From Epiperipatus broadwayi (Eukaryota; Onychophora; Udeonychophora; Euonychophora; Peripatidae), in NCBI GenBank assembly GCA_028023455.1, contig JAQFVV010006270.1, positions 6,059,920-6,123,919 of the forward strand: a stretch of 64,000 nucleotides of DNA, given 5' to 3'. Each line of letters opens with the position of its first letter. The stretch's first letter is position 1. Shown in pieces: positions 12,630 through 23,082 of this stretch. The translations under genes were made by a program, and so were the position numbers. The notes below the pieces were generated by a model. It was not told where the DNA came from. It made no database searches and saw only the letters and a program-made list of their open reading frames with translations.

Positions 12630-13163
12630 TTCATCACTGATCACCATCTCTTATATTAGCGCATAATTTTTTATAAACAAGGTAAAACTCTCCATACAGT
12701 AATGCTACCCTGCCTTGTTTATAAACAATTATGTGCTAGTATAAGAGATAGTGATCATGTGATGCTTAATGTTTTAACACCAATCCTGCCTAATAGGATA
12801 GTGATGGCTATGATTGTTAAAGAGCTAAAGACACCAAAATGTATGGGTGCTGAACTGAGTTCAGACCCATATGACTATATAAGCTATTGAGCTTAAATTG
12901 AAAATATTGTGTTTTCAACTTCATTCTCTTAGTTTTATAGTTAAGTAGAGATAAAAGGTGGTTACTGGAGGGTTGCATTAGATCCAAAGATCTACATGCA
13001 GTGCTCTCAGATCCAAAGCTCCTCACTGATGAAGGCCACAAGCCAGAAACTAGTCTGGGGATATTGGATGAGTAGGCATTAGATAGGGATTTTATGCACA
13101 AGCCTTCTGGCATCCATTGATTACTCTGATTGGCACAGGGTGGCACTACTGTATGGAGAGTTT
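12630..13163 (+). repeat. Family A foldback repeat, long copy with hammerhead
   Basis: A left hairpin (about 12634-12766: 'gatcaccatctcttat' facing 'ataagagatagtgatc') is followed by a unique-like middle (about 12770-12960) shared with the copies at 36010 and 53284. The hammerhead (13011-13069) and the right arm follow, ending 'tggcactactgtatggagag'. This is one of the best-preserved copies and shows the full-length architecture. Confidence 0.85.
13011..13069 (+). ncRNA. Type I hammerhead ribozyme, family A
   Basis: Stem I has two helices: ATCCAA (13011-13016) with TTGGAT (13064-13069), and TCCTCA (13020-13025) with TGGGGA (13056-13061), separated by a small internal loop. The core CTGATGA is at 13026-13032. 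Stem II is GGC/GCC (13034-13036 and 13042-13044) with loop CACAA and a flanking A-A mismatch. GAAA is at 13046-13049, and stem III is the self-complementary ACTAGT. The predicted cut lies after GTC, between 13055 and 13056. All invariant core bases are present. The tiny stem III implies action as a dimer. Confidence 0.75.
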
Positions 13164-13587
13164 AGTCATATCTCTTTTTGCAAAACATTTTGTACATTTG
13201 TTTTCTAACCTCTTCACATAGCTTTATGTGTTCCATTTACTAATTAACAATTTTTTTATACATACCTCTATTACTTATAAGATATACTTTTTTCAATTTT
13301 TTCTTTCATTTTTTTTTTGAATATTTCATTATTAATCAAAATTTTTTTACTTTTAAAATTTTGCATAATATATTGTTTATATTTCAGTTTCATTTTAAGA
13401 CTTTTTCTTTTTTTAAATCTGTTATCTAAATATTCACATTCACGTCTATCAGAATTTAGTCTTAAAATACTTAAACAGGAAGTAAAAAAAATTTATTATA
13501 GTAAATGTTATTTTAAAGTATTTTTTTAACTTCAGTGTTGCATGTAATAAATGTATTGATTTCATTGAATTTTATGTATATTGTATA

Positions 13588-13815
13588 TATACATGACCCC
13601 ATTTCCAACCTTTTTATACACTTAACAATACTATTTTTTACACCAAAACTTTACTCTTACATAAATATAATGTATTACATGTATGATTATATATTTGGAT
13701 ATTGTAGCTCTGATGATGACTGCAAGACAGTCGAAACTGTAAGAGTAAAGTTTTGGTGTAAAAAATGGTATTGTTAAGTGTATAAGAAGGTTGGAAATGG
13801 TATCATATGTAAATA
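13588..13815 (+). repeat. Family P foldback element (head-to-head arms)
   Basis: Arms of about 62 bp (13599-13660 and 13739-13800) are nearly perfect inverted copies: 'ccatttccaacc' to 'ttactcttac', and its reverse complement. The 78-base spacer carries one hammerhead-like motif on the + strand. The arms belong to the same family as the element at 20979-21203. Confidence 0.8.
13701..13750 (+). ncRNA. Hammerhead-like motif, family P
   Basis: Core CTGATGA (13710-13716), one extra T, stem II GACTG/CAGTC (13718-13722 and 13728-13732), GAAA (13733-13736), a 3-bp stem III ACT/AGT with loop GTAAG, and a GTA cleavage triplet ending at 13747. Stem I is not convincing in this copy. An extra base beside helix II is tolerated in some natural hammerheads (for example the plus strand of chrysanthemum chlorotic mottle viroid), so the motif may be real but weak. 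Confidence 0.5.
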
Positions 13816-13879
13816 TAGAAATCAATATATAAAGAAAGGAGGGAAGAAGAATAAAATTGTATACTGATATACACAATAA

Positions 13880-14810
13880 TTTGTTTAATTTAATGATTGG
13901 ATTATGTAATATTAAAATTAGATATATATATATTTTGGTAGTCTCATCTTAGGCATTCTACAGTTTCTAGTGAAAATTGTCCTTTTTTTTAATATAGTGA
14001 ACAATAAATTTAGGCTTACTATATTTTCTTTTGTTTCGTTGCTGATTAAAAAAATGTTTTATTTTATAACAGTGTGTAGTAAAATTAATCATCTGTAAGT
14101 ATGTAATTAGGTTAGACAGTAGTATAGTCAATTATGTTATTCCACAATTTCTTAATAAAATATCATGGCATAATGGTTTAGCTCATCCGCATTCATGCCC
14201 ATGGTTTTGGATTTGATTTTGACCAAAAGAATCGAGGGGAAAAAATTTTTAGGTCAGAAGTAGGCTTAGGATTTTCTTTTTCTCATACCCATAGACAAAA
14301 TAGCTTGAGGTCAATATTAGTAAGGGAGTAGTAATACTAATAACAATAATGAATAACCACTCGTAAAGTAGTAATGCCATTCTAACTCATAAAATGAGGA
14401 ACGGGGGAATATATTCGAGAAATGAGTTTTGCGATGATTATACAAATCTATCTGTGAGATATAAATACTCCCACATATATAGATTATGCTGGTCCATTTT
14501 TTTGGTTACTTCTTATTTTATGGTGTCGTCCCTAAATTCCTTCAGTACAAACTTTTTTTTCAGAAATACTTTAACACCATGTCTAATTGTAGCTCACTAA
14601 TGGAAGCAATTGACATGAATTTTCTTGAGATAATCCTTATTACGTAGACAGATTCTATTTCTCCCATGAAAACTATGTTCAAGTTTCATCATAAAACACC
14701 TGCATTGTTCAATAAAGATATGCTTTTACAATAGTGGACTCTATAGTATCACATCCAGCCACTTCAAAAAAAAACCCCAACATTGATTGGTTTTATGATC
14801 TTGTCATTAT
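13880..14810. other. AT-rich stretch, no gene seen
   Basis: Nothing is supported. A segment near 14165-14225 (ggcataatggtttagctcat, then ggatttgatttt) faintly resembles box A and box B of a tRNA gene but cannot be folded convincingly. Confidence 0.3.
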
Positions 14811-14811
14811 T

Positions 14812-15076
14812 AAACCACTAAGCATCACATGGTCACCATTTCTTATACTTGCTCATAACTGTTTTTAAAACAGACAAATCTCTCCATACAATAATGCCAC
14901 TCAGTGCAAGTCAGATTTAGTTTCACTGATCTCAGATCCAAGGCTCCTCACTGATGAAAGCCACAAGCTAGAAACTGGTCTGGAGATATTGGATGGGTAG
15001 GCCCTAGATAGGGATTTTATGCACAAACCTTCCTGCATCCATTGATTACTTTGGCTTGCACTGAGTGGCACTACTG
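14812..15076 (+). repeat. Family A foldback repeat with hammerhead
   Basis: The left end 'gcatcacatggtcaccattt', the arm 'ctctccatacaataatgcca', the hammerhead and the right arm ending 'gagtggcactactg' are present. The final 'tatggagagttt' is lost. The long middle of the 12630 copy is absent. Confidence 0.85.
14936..14994 (+). ncRNA. Type I hammerhead ribozyme, family A
   Basis: The core CTGATGA is at 14951-14957. Stem II is AGC/GCT with loop CACAA, a compensatory change from GGC/GCC in the 13011 copy. GAAA is at 14971-14974 and stem III is ACTGGT. The cut is predicted after GTC, between 14980 and 14981. Stem I keeps ATCCAA/TTGGAT; the inner helix TCCTCA/TGGAGA has one C-A mismatch. Confidence 0.7.
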
Positions 15077-15084
15077 TTTTAGTC

Positions 15085-16570
15085 TTGTCATTATATTTTT
15101 AAAATTTTACAGAGAAATTTTTAAATAAAACTTTTCTAATGCTTTTATATTGTTTCAATAGAGTGTCCAAGTTTTACTTCCATACAATAAATTAGGTAAA
15201 ATAACAGCTTTATATACAGCTAACTTAGGTGCAGTAATTATTCCTCATTTATAAAATTACCGATGTATTTAAATTGATTTACATTCTCAAGTTGATAACC
15301 ATCCAAACTATTTGCTGAGGATTTTTCTTTTGTCACTGGCCGATGAAGAGTTTGAGATTTTTTGAACATTAATTAATAAACCGAAGCCATATATATTGCA
15401 TTCAAAACATTGAGTACATTTATTAAATTGTTTTTTGAACTGGCAAAAATAGTGCAATGTTGAATATATTGAAAATCCAGAATCCAATAAATTCTTGTTT
15501 TTGCTTTTAATCGATTCCATTTAAAATTCCTCCATCAAATTTGTATAATATCTTGATCCCTGATTGATTTTAAGCCACTTATAAACAATTCCAAAAGCTA
15601 CTATCATAAAAATTGAAAATAATGTTAGAGAGAGAGTATTCTTCCTTGTTTAACACCAGTTTCATTTCAAATACCTCAGGTTTTCCATTTGTAAAAATAA
15701 TACTTCCTCACATTTTATCATGTAGAACAGGGATGCCCAACCCGTAGCTCGCGAATCACATGTGGCTCGTGCAAACGTTTAATGTGGCTCGCATTGCACT
15801 CTTCAAGAAAAATTGATAAAATATTTTATGTTCCTTGACGCCACATGCACACACTAAAAAATAAACATTTTTACAATACAAACGATAACGATATGCAGCG
15901 TCAGGTTTCACATTAAATAAAATAATTAAAATATACTTTTCCTGTAATTGTAATTTATATGTATGTTACCAAATTTTTAATAAATAAATAAAATACATTT
16001 ACATTTTTTTTCGTTTTAACATATTACACCAGTTTTTTTTTTAGTTTGTGAATTATGTTTATAAATGTAATATGAAAAATGAAATATATAATTGTGGCTC
16101 ACCAAATTTTTTTAAATTCTCAACTGGCTCGCGTCACAAGTTAAAGGTTGGGCATCCCTGATGTAGAAGGTGTATATTATGAGTAAATTTTCACAGACAA
16201 ACAACTAATTTCAAACAATGCCGTAAACCTTTCTTATTAACTGAATCAAATGCCTTGACCAAATCAATAAAAGCAATATATAAATCATTCCTTTGTCCCT
16301 GACATTTTTCTTACATTTTTTGGCAACAGAAACCATGTCTATAGTGTTTTTTGATTCTCTAAAACCATATTGAGTCTCCAGTCCAATTATCTGAAACTGG
16401 AAGTAACCTTTTCAACAAAATTCTTGAAAGTATCTTTGCTGTGGTGGATAATAATGATATTCAATGATATATCCTTAAAATTGGGTGGCAAACCTTCTTG
16501 AATCCATATATTTCTAAAAAACTCCAATATTTTTGAAGCTAATATATTATCTTCATAGTAGCCACTTATT
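15085..16570 (-). pseudogene. Decayed minus-strand LINE, split by a MITE
   Basis: The minus strand reads a reverse-transcriptase segment resembling '(F)DLxKAFDSVNKKGL' near 16240. Pieces like GIKILYKFDGGILN near 15555 and KTWTLY near 15150 follow, which in order match the RT-to-C-terminus part of LINEs with a FIDLxKAFDxVN motif. Frameshifts and stops are frequent. The hAT MITE at 15728-16160 is inserted inside it. The remnants at 37560-38430, 53840-54240 and 60090-60805 look like the same type. Confidence 0.65.
15728..16160. mobile_element. hAT-type MITE with perfect 8-bp target duplication
   Basis: The ends are perfect 15-bp inverted repeats (CAGGGATGCCCAACC and its complement). Both sides carry the identical 8-bp duplication ATGTAGAA (15720-15727 and 16161-16168). 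CAGGG-type ends with 8-bp duplications define the hAT superfamily. The 433-bp interior has no transposase frame, so it is non-autonomous. It contains 'tggctcgc'-like repeats near both ends. Confidence 0.92.
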
Positions 16571-18060
16571 ATTAGCTGGGTGGTAAAGATTTTTGATTAA
16601 TCTCATTTAATTCTTAAGGGTAAAGACTTCTGATTAATCTGGTTTAATTCTTAATGATTTCAGTTTAATCTGGAATTAATGGGATGAGTGTGGATGTGCT
16701 GTCTGTAAAAAAAAAATGGTTACGATATGATGTGCCTTTATCATTGGTGGAAGAAATATCTTACATGTATAGATGATGAACCTATGTCTTACGTATACCT
16801 TACAATTGCTCAACCTAATTATCTTAATATAACGGAGAAAATTGTATTCCCTTTCGATTTTGGCATTTATATTTCTTACTTCTAAAACAATAGTTTTATA
16901 AAAATAACTATATTATAATTCTTAAAATAATTCAATTCTCTTCAACACGTAATATTATTAAGACTTTTAACAATCCATGGCAAGGGCATCCAACTTGAAG
17001 TAATCTAAGGGCCACATTAAAAAATATTTATCTGAGGACCACATTTAAAATAATAAGTACAGTACAATGTTAAATTATTGGTGAATCTTACTTTTAGTTA
17101 GGTTTAGCAGGCATTTCAAAAATATCATAAAAAAGAAAAGTTACGCTGTTTATAAAAGTTTTTATTGAAAAAAGTTAGCAAGATAAAGAATCGGTTATAT
17201 AATTTTAGCAAGATCTTTGTGATAGTTTGGCTTCATTTATTAAACACTGCAAGCTGCTTCTTTGATACCTCTTATATTTGAAAAATATATGGGTATACAA
17301 ACAAGTAAAAATACCAGATAATAGTATCAATATTAAGATTATTGACTGTTTAGTGACCGAATTAAAATATCTAATAAGCATAGATTGTTATTCTATTTTT
17401 TTTACTTGAAAAAATCAAAATCTTTAAATGGGCCATATAAATCCTCACTATGCATGAGACACGCAGGCTATGTTTTAGACAGTTCTCATTTACAATATTA
17501 AAAAAAATGTGTTTTTTTTTACTTTAACTTTTAAGGTTAAATATTGCCATATAAAATATAAATGGTACCGATTTAATTTGTGCTTACAGCCATTTGAAAT
17601 CTAAAGATCATCCAAAACCATCGCTTATACATTCTACCAATAAATGACATCGAATAATCAACACATGGTCATGATATGAAATGGGAGTAATGAATAACCA
17701 CATGTTGAAATAATGTAAATTATTTAATAACATTCATATTTTAGAAGTTATAATCTTTTAGTATTTGGAAATTATAAGCTTGGATTGATCAGATTTCTGC
17801 ATTTTTTGGACGATACTTCATATTGGCCAAGCCATCCTCCCCCCTTCTCACATCGTTATTTAATAACATTCATATTTTAGAAGTTATTTAATATTTAGAG
17901 TGTGCTCACCATCATTTTGAATTCTAAGGACTGCCCAAAAATCACTATTGACACATCCAAGTGACCCTGTGAGAATTATTCGATCTCATTTATTTCTTGG
18001 AAGTGTCAGCAGTAGTTTTGGGTGGTCTTAGCGTTCAAAATGGCAGTGAATGCATATTAA
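16571..18060. other. AT-rich stretch with possible hAT scrap and a direct repeat
   Basis: Sequence from about 16980 ('aagggcatccaacttgaagt', then 'gggccacatt') resembles a hAT MITE end without a matching partner. A stretch around 'ataacattcatattttagaa' occurs near 17728 and again near 17868. No exon is recognised. Confidence 0.35.
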
Positions 18061-18061
18061 A

Positions 18062-18545
18062 TCGGGACCGTATAAACAATTTATACAATGAATAGATTAT
18101 AAATAGTCAAAATAAAAGTCATAGATTACATGACCCTACTCTCTTAAGCTTGTAAGTTATAAACAATGAGAATTGCCAATTCCTCAACAAGCTTTGTGAT
18201 AAATGTTTAGCCAGAGCCAGCATTTAACCCCCCCCCCAACCTCTGACCATGGTTTCATGCTTTGGCACTCCTCAGAGAGGTTCCAGGGTAGGTTCAGACA
18301 CTAGATTCTAAAAATATCAACCCAAAAACAAGCACTTATCTAAAAGTTATCTATTGAGTGGAAAATCTGAAATTTTCAAAGACCTACATATCTTCAAACC
18401 CAGCTATCCAACTTAAATAGCTATATGGGGCTGATAGATCTTCAGCCATACCATATATTAGTAGTCTTAGCAATATAGATCATATTTTGACAATTCTAGC
18501 ATATATATTATCAAACAAAATTAGCTGTTTGTAGAGGAAAGTTTC
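18062..18545 (+). repeat. Foldback family C, single half
   Basis: This is homologous along its length to each half of the 28845-29770 palindrome: 'tgaccatggtttcatgcttt', the following 'cactcctcagagagg', 'atcttcaaacccagctatcc', and 'atatggggctga' with 'tcttcagcc'. No ribozyme core was found. Here the repeat is present once rather than as an inverted pair. Confidence 0.7.
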
Positions 18546-19085
18546 TCCATTACTTCGTCATAAATTTTTGTCACGAGCTCCCCCTTCCCCTCCCACAAAG
18601 ATTTGCCAAATTTTGTAGCTAATTTTTTCATATTAAATTAGTTTTTTTTTATTTCTTTCTTTAGGATATGTTTACGTTTTGGTACATAATCCAGATCTTT
18701 CTACTCAACTATTCTTCATACAATATGTCCAGTGATCATTAGTTGATTTGTTTAATTTTTTTAATTGTCCATGTACTGTGTTATATTATTATCTTCTTTT
18801 TTTATTAATATATTTATTTTCATTTATTTTTTTGCATTCAGTTTATAATATGATTGTTGACAAGCTGTTTATGAAAAATGTGTTTGTATCATGAACACCA
18901 TCTTTTTAAGTTGTATATATTTTTATCTTGTTTTACTCACTTTTAATTTTGATACTGCAAAAATGGAGTATTTTTGTTTTCATATTATTATTATTATTAT
19001 TATTTTTATTAAATAGTCAAAGGATATATATATGTATATTTATTTAGGTATTTATTTAAATAAAATCGTAAATAATTATATATAT

Positions 19086-19275
19086 ATAGACACTAAAGAT
19101 TGCAACTTGACTACAGAGATTGAAATTATTGATAGAAAGAAGTTTAAGTAAACTTCCTTAATCAGGTAAATATAACCTGTTCTGAATGCACACTAATAAA
19201 TAGGCAATTATAACATTACAAATTGCAATTATAATTTTCAAATTCCACCCAAAGTATTACTTAAATAATAAGTAA
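19086..19275 (-). repeat. Foldback family D, inverted segment
   Basis: This is the reverse complement of about 30425-30575 ('aattgcaattataattttca' and flanks). Together with the family D segment at 20216-20515 it brackets the family E element, so D appears to have received an insertion of E. Confidence 0.6.
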
Positions 19276-19374
19276 ATATAGGGGATTTGAACCCAGACTT
19301 TCAAGCACTTTTCAACTATCCATCTATCTCATACCACTGATACACATGCCCACGTACATGTAGAAAAGATAAAT

Positions 19375-19440
19375 AATCACCAATATACGTATTTCGTGCT
19401 AAACCAGCACTCATTAGTTGGTCCAGATTATCATCTCCCA
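19375..19440 (-). ncRNA. Hammerhead motif, family E, core mutated
   Basis: On the minus strand stem II GTGCT/AGCAC, GAAA, and a self-complementary stem III ATACGTAT are intact. Stem I ACCAA/TTGGT plus TAATC/GATTA also pairs. The core reads CTAATGA instead of CTGATGA, changing an invariant G, so it should not cleave. The palindromic stem III suggests the ancestral form worked as a dimer. Confidence 0.65.
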
Positions 19441-20010
19441 CATATTTATATAATCAGAGCTCAGTTTATATTAAGATAGCAAATCTTCATTCTTCAATCC
19501 ATTCCAATTTCCAACTCTTCAGCCATCCATACCATTGAAAATCTGATGCCAATATTATTGCCATGCCCATGTTGACCTCAAGTCACTCTGACCCTTCATG
19601 TATAGGACATTATCCATATAAATACATAGAAGAGGGATGGGAAGAATGCAGACTTAATGTGTAAATATTTGAAATACAGGCACTCTTCACATACCCGGAG
19701 TCTAATTGTAAATATAGAGGATTTGAACTTGGACTTTCAAGCACTTTTCAACTATCCATACTATCTCAAGCCACTGATACTCTTCTATATATTTATATGG
19801 ATAAGATCCTATACATGAGGGGTCAGAGTGACTTAAGGTCACCATGGGCATGGCAATACATGGGATTTGGACTTTTCCATCATCAGATTTTCAATGGTAT
19901 GGATGGCTGAAGAGTTGGAGGTTGGAATAGATTGAAACCCGTTCATTAAAGTTTGAAGATTTGCTATCTTAATATGAACTGAGCATTGATTATATATGTG
20001 CGTGGGAGAT

Positions 20011-20075
20011 GATAATCTGAACCAACTGATGAGTGCTGATTCAGCACGAAATATATATATATATATTGGTGATTA
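20011..20075 (+). ncRNA. Type I hammerhead ribozyme, family E
   Basis: Stem I pairs ACCAA (20021-20025) with TTGGT (20066-20070), then TAATC (20013-20017) with GATTA (20071-20075) across a 3-base bulge. The core CTGATGA is at 20026-20032. Stem II is six perfect pairs, GTGCTG/CAGCAC, with a 3-base loop. GAAA is at 20048-20051 and stem III is an alternating AT helix. The predicted cut is after ATA, between 20065 and 20066. Every invariant base is present. The AT run may have grown by slippage. Confidence 0.75.
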
Positions 20076-20215
20076 CTGATCTTTTCTACATGTGTGCGAT
20101 CATGTGTATCAGTGATATGAGATAGTGTGGATAGTTGAAAGGTGCTTGAAAGTCTGAGTTCAAATCCCCTATATTTATAATTAGGCTCCAGGTATGTGAA
20201 AAGTGCCTGTATTTC

Positions 20216-20515
20216 AAATATTTAAATAATGTGTAATGATGTTCATGGCTAAATGGATTTATAAGTAACTATTAGAAACCAGTCAACACTTAGACAATCC
20301 CAATAGAGATAATAATCTCCTTTTAGCAGATTTCTTTCTATCAATAATTTCAATAATTTTCAATCTTTAGTGTCAATATTGCTAAAAGGAAGTTGCCTTG
20401 ACAACAGTTTGAAATTCTTGATTGTTATCTATCTTGGGATTGTCTAAGTGCTGACTGGTTTCTAGTGGTTACTTATAAACCCATTTAGCCTTGAGCATTA
20501 TTACACTTATTATAT
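20216..20515. repeat. Foldback family D, inverted pair
   Basis: The left half contains 'agaaaccagtcaacacttag' and 'acaatcccaata'. The right half contains 'gggattgtctaagtgctgac' and 'tggtttcta'. The arms are inverted copies around a short centre. The same sequences recur at 30225-30700. A GAAACCAGTC box is present, but no CTGATGA core precedes it. Confidence 0.7.
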
Positions 20516-21033
20516 TTAACTAATATACTATCGCAACAAATGTGCCTGTAAAATTTTTAATTAATGATATTCTGTATTCAGTGTTGTTATTTTTCATAAA
20601 TGAGGTTCTGATTCTGGTCTTGCCTAATTAAGTTGAATAAAATTCAAGTTCAATCTTATTTCCGGGGGGGGGGGGGTCACCATTTTATTAACTTCTATTT
20701 TTGTTGTGTTAAAATGAAATGTAGAAGAAATGGATTTTTAGAGTATGATATTAATCTTCAGTCAAATTGAAATAGATGAAATGTATTCTTGTAGTTTGTT
20801 GTGACTACCAATAAAATTTCTTAAAAAGAATTAGTGAAAGAATATACTTCTGGATCAGACTATTTAGGAGAATTTGAATTTATTTTTGTCATTATCGAGC
20901 ACCACTTGGATTTTCTATTATAAAACATTACTCTAGGAAAAATAATATTTTTATATCGCTTAATATTCTTTGACAACGCATATCATTTCCAAACTTCTTA
21001 TACACTTAACAATACTATTTTTTAGAACAAAAC

Positions 21034-21073
21034 ATTACTCTTACAGTTTCGACTGTCCTGCAGTCATCATCAG
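21034..21073 (-). ncRNA. Hammerhead-like motif, family P
   Basis: The minus strand reads CTGATGA (21067-21073), stem II GACTG/CAGTC with loop CAGGA, GAAA, ACT/AGT as a 3-bp stem III and a GTA triplet. It is the mirror of the motif at 21104. Stem I is unclear. Confidence 0.5.
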
Positions 21074-21103
21074 AAATTTTTGGAAATAGGATTATAAAGA
21101 TCT

Positions 21104-21142
21104 CTGATGATGACTGCAGGACAGTCGAAACTGTAAGAGTAA
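21104..21142 (+). ncRNA. Hammerhead-like motif, family P
   Basis: CTGATGA (21104-21110), an extra T, GACTG/CAGTC (21112-21116 and 21122-21126), GAAA (21127-21130) and a 3-bp stem III ACT/AGT with GTA ending at 21141. Identical in all core parts to the 13710 copy. Confidence 0.5.
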
Positions 21143-21910
21143 AGTTTTGGTGTAAAAAATAGAATTGTTAAGTGTACGAGAAAGTTGGAAATAGTATGAT
21201 ATGTAAATATGGAAATCAATACAAAAGGAAATGAGAAAGAAGAAAATTGTATTAATATTTTGATTTTTTATTGTGAAGAGTAGATCTTTTTATTTTTGCA
21301 ATAATTTGCTACATAACAGATTAAACTGAAATCTTATTTCAGGAAAGATCATGAGAGCTAGATATTTCATCACCATAGTTCTATTTATATGAAAGATGGC
21401 TTCTTACGTTGAAATATAAACCTCTAGAAAAAGCTGTTATCTGTGATTAGCAATTGTTCTTAGATTTTATAATAAAGCTATGAAATGGCTATTGTTAATA
21501 TTTGAGAAAAGTTTTTTTGGGTGATAATAACTTTTGGTATGATTTGGGAAGAGTTTTGTATCAGTAAGATATAAATTAAAAACAATTTGGAGAACCATTA
21601 CCTAATAATGTGATGACTTCTATATTTTAATTTGCAAAAAAGTATGTTGTAATTTTAAATTAATTATAGTTTTTTTTTTTTTTGGCTGGAATTTTTGGTT
21701 TAGTTTAGGATATGGTATTAATCCTAAATAGTCTGAACCAGAAGTATGTATTTTCACTTATCCCTTTTAATAATTTTATTAGCACCCACAACAAACTACA
21801 AGAATGCATTTCATATGCTCAAAAATTATTTAAAAGTATATTTCAATTTGACTGAAGATTAAATTATTTTAACTAGACTAATAAATAATTCAAAGGACAG
21901 TGTGGAAGAA

Positions 21911-22282
21911 ATGAATAAGTATGAAATAGTTTATTCAGTTGCCTGCAGAGAAATGGGTTGTAATGCTGTTTATTAACATGATTGCAAGCGCATGTTTATC
22001 AATATAAAAAAATCTAAAATTGATTCACAAGTTGGTTTTGTTTTTTCAAATCATGAAAGTATTTGTGGACATGAGTTTTATCCTCAAGATATCAGTACTG
22101 TGTGTAATGAATCGAACGATAGAAAAAAGTTGAAAGAGGGTTGGTTTATTGCTAAGTCTAATTACATTGTCACTCAGTGTAATATTAGTGTTCTACTGAG
22201 CATGTGCTGGAATATTAATCATTCAGTTCCAATATGTCGCCATAATTCTGGTACACGGTACCAAAAATGCTTGGCAAAATAA
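21911..22282 (+). pseudogene. GIY-YIG nuclease remnant, probably Penelope-like
   Basis: One frame runs through with a single stop at 21974. It reads YEIVYSVACREMGCNAVY, resembling the GIY-x-CxxC-xxxYIG opening of this nuclease. After the stop come an HESICGHEF motif near residue 54 (His...GH-F) and an RKKLKEGWFIAKSN segment (Arg...E...I). The order fits a Penelope GIY-YIG domain, with the stop falling where the YIG Ile-Gly would be. No reverse transcriptase is seen upstream. It lies about 700 bp from the family P foldback. A different GIY-YIG protein is possible. Confidence 0.5.
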
Positions 22283-22704
22283 TATTAGTAGTTAATATTT
22301 TTTGAAATTTTTTCTACTCTGGCTATCACATTTTATACGTCTACAATAATTTAGATCATTTGACAGAGTTATTATGTTATTTATTTATGATTAAAATAGA
22401 TGGATATCGGAATCAGATGCTGCAATTTTAAACTGTATTTGTTGTACTTTACTGAGAAGTTTGCAAAGCAGAGGTCACACTTCTCACTCTTTTCTGATGA
22501 AATGAAAATAACACACTCTTTCTTTTTAGATTCATTTATCAGAAACCTATCCTAGAGTTTTTTCATTTCTCAGCATTTAGCCCAAATTATACATTGTTCT
22601 GTAACCGCTAGACACATTTTTTTTATCTGCTTATAAATTTAAGATTCTTGAATATTAGGAAATGTTTATAAAATTATATGTGTTCTCATCATGGCATTTT
22701 AAAA
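22283..22704. other. AT-rich stretch, no gene seen
   Basis: No coding or repeat homology within the window was recognised. Confidence 0.4.
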
Positions 22705-23082
22705 CACTAAACATCACATGATCACCATCTCTTATACTAGCACATAATTGTTATTAAACAAGGCAAAACTCTCCATACAGTAGTGCCACCCTGTGCCAAA
22801 CAGAGTAATCAATGGATGCCAGAAGGCTTGTGCATAAAATCCTTATCTAGTGGCTATTCATCCAATATCCCCAGACTAGTTTCTGGCTAAGATCTAGTTG
22901 CAGTGCTCTCAGATCCAAGGCTCCTCACTGACAGTCACAAGCCAGAAACTAGTCTGGGGATATTGGATGAGTAGGCACTAGATAGGGATTTTATGCACAA
23001 GTGTTCTGGCATCCATTGATTACTCTAGTTGGCACAGGGTGGCACTACTGTATGGAGAGAGTTTTGCTTGTTTAATCATGGC
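22705..23082 (+). repeat. Family A foldback repeat, compact copy
   Basis: Arms of about 130 bp (from 'gcaaaactctccatacagta' to 'ccagactagtttctggct', and the reverse) are near-perfect inverted copies. The centre is the 'gcagtgctctcagatccaag' block. The hammerhead core has a deletion (CTGACAGTC instead of CTGATGAAGGCC), so this copy is predicted dead although stems I and III persist. Confidence 0.85.

Larger units (their letters stand above)
19279..20215. repeat. Foldback family E, inverted pair with hammerheads
   Basis: A left half (about 19279-19685) and right half (about 19700-20215) are inverted copies. Both contain 'tctatatttatatggataa'-like, 'aggggtcagagtga'-like and 'gagatgataatctg'-like blocks in opposite orientation. 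The right half has an intact hammerhead; the left half has a core mutation. No protein frame is present. Confidence 0.8.
20979..21203. repeat. Family P foldback element, two head-to-head hammerheads
   Basis: The inverted arms run from 'atatcatttccaaac' to 'tactcttacagtttcgactg' and back. The central spacer is only about 30 bases. Each arm contains one hammerhead-like motif, in opposite orientation. The arm differences (a few substitutions) indicate that it is not recent. Confidence 0.8.

Noticed and set aside
12817-13146. 109-codon minus-strand open frame, with similar ones at 51539 and 54451
   Set aside because: These overlap family A repeats. Their shared peptides (QSNQWMPEGLCIKSLS and similar) are just the repeat arm read in one frame, disrupted differently in each copy.
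19865-19900. Hammerhead core at 'catcatcagattttcaatgg' (minus strand CTGATGA then GAAA)
   Set aside because: CTGATGA is followed almost at once by GAAA with no room for stem II, so it cannot fold as a hammerhead.
20225-20515. Hammerhead in family D (GAAACCAGTC box)
   Set aside because: No CTGANGA core precedes the box in any copy; the upstream sequence reads GGCTAAATGG.
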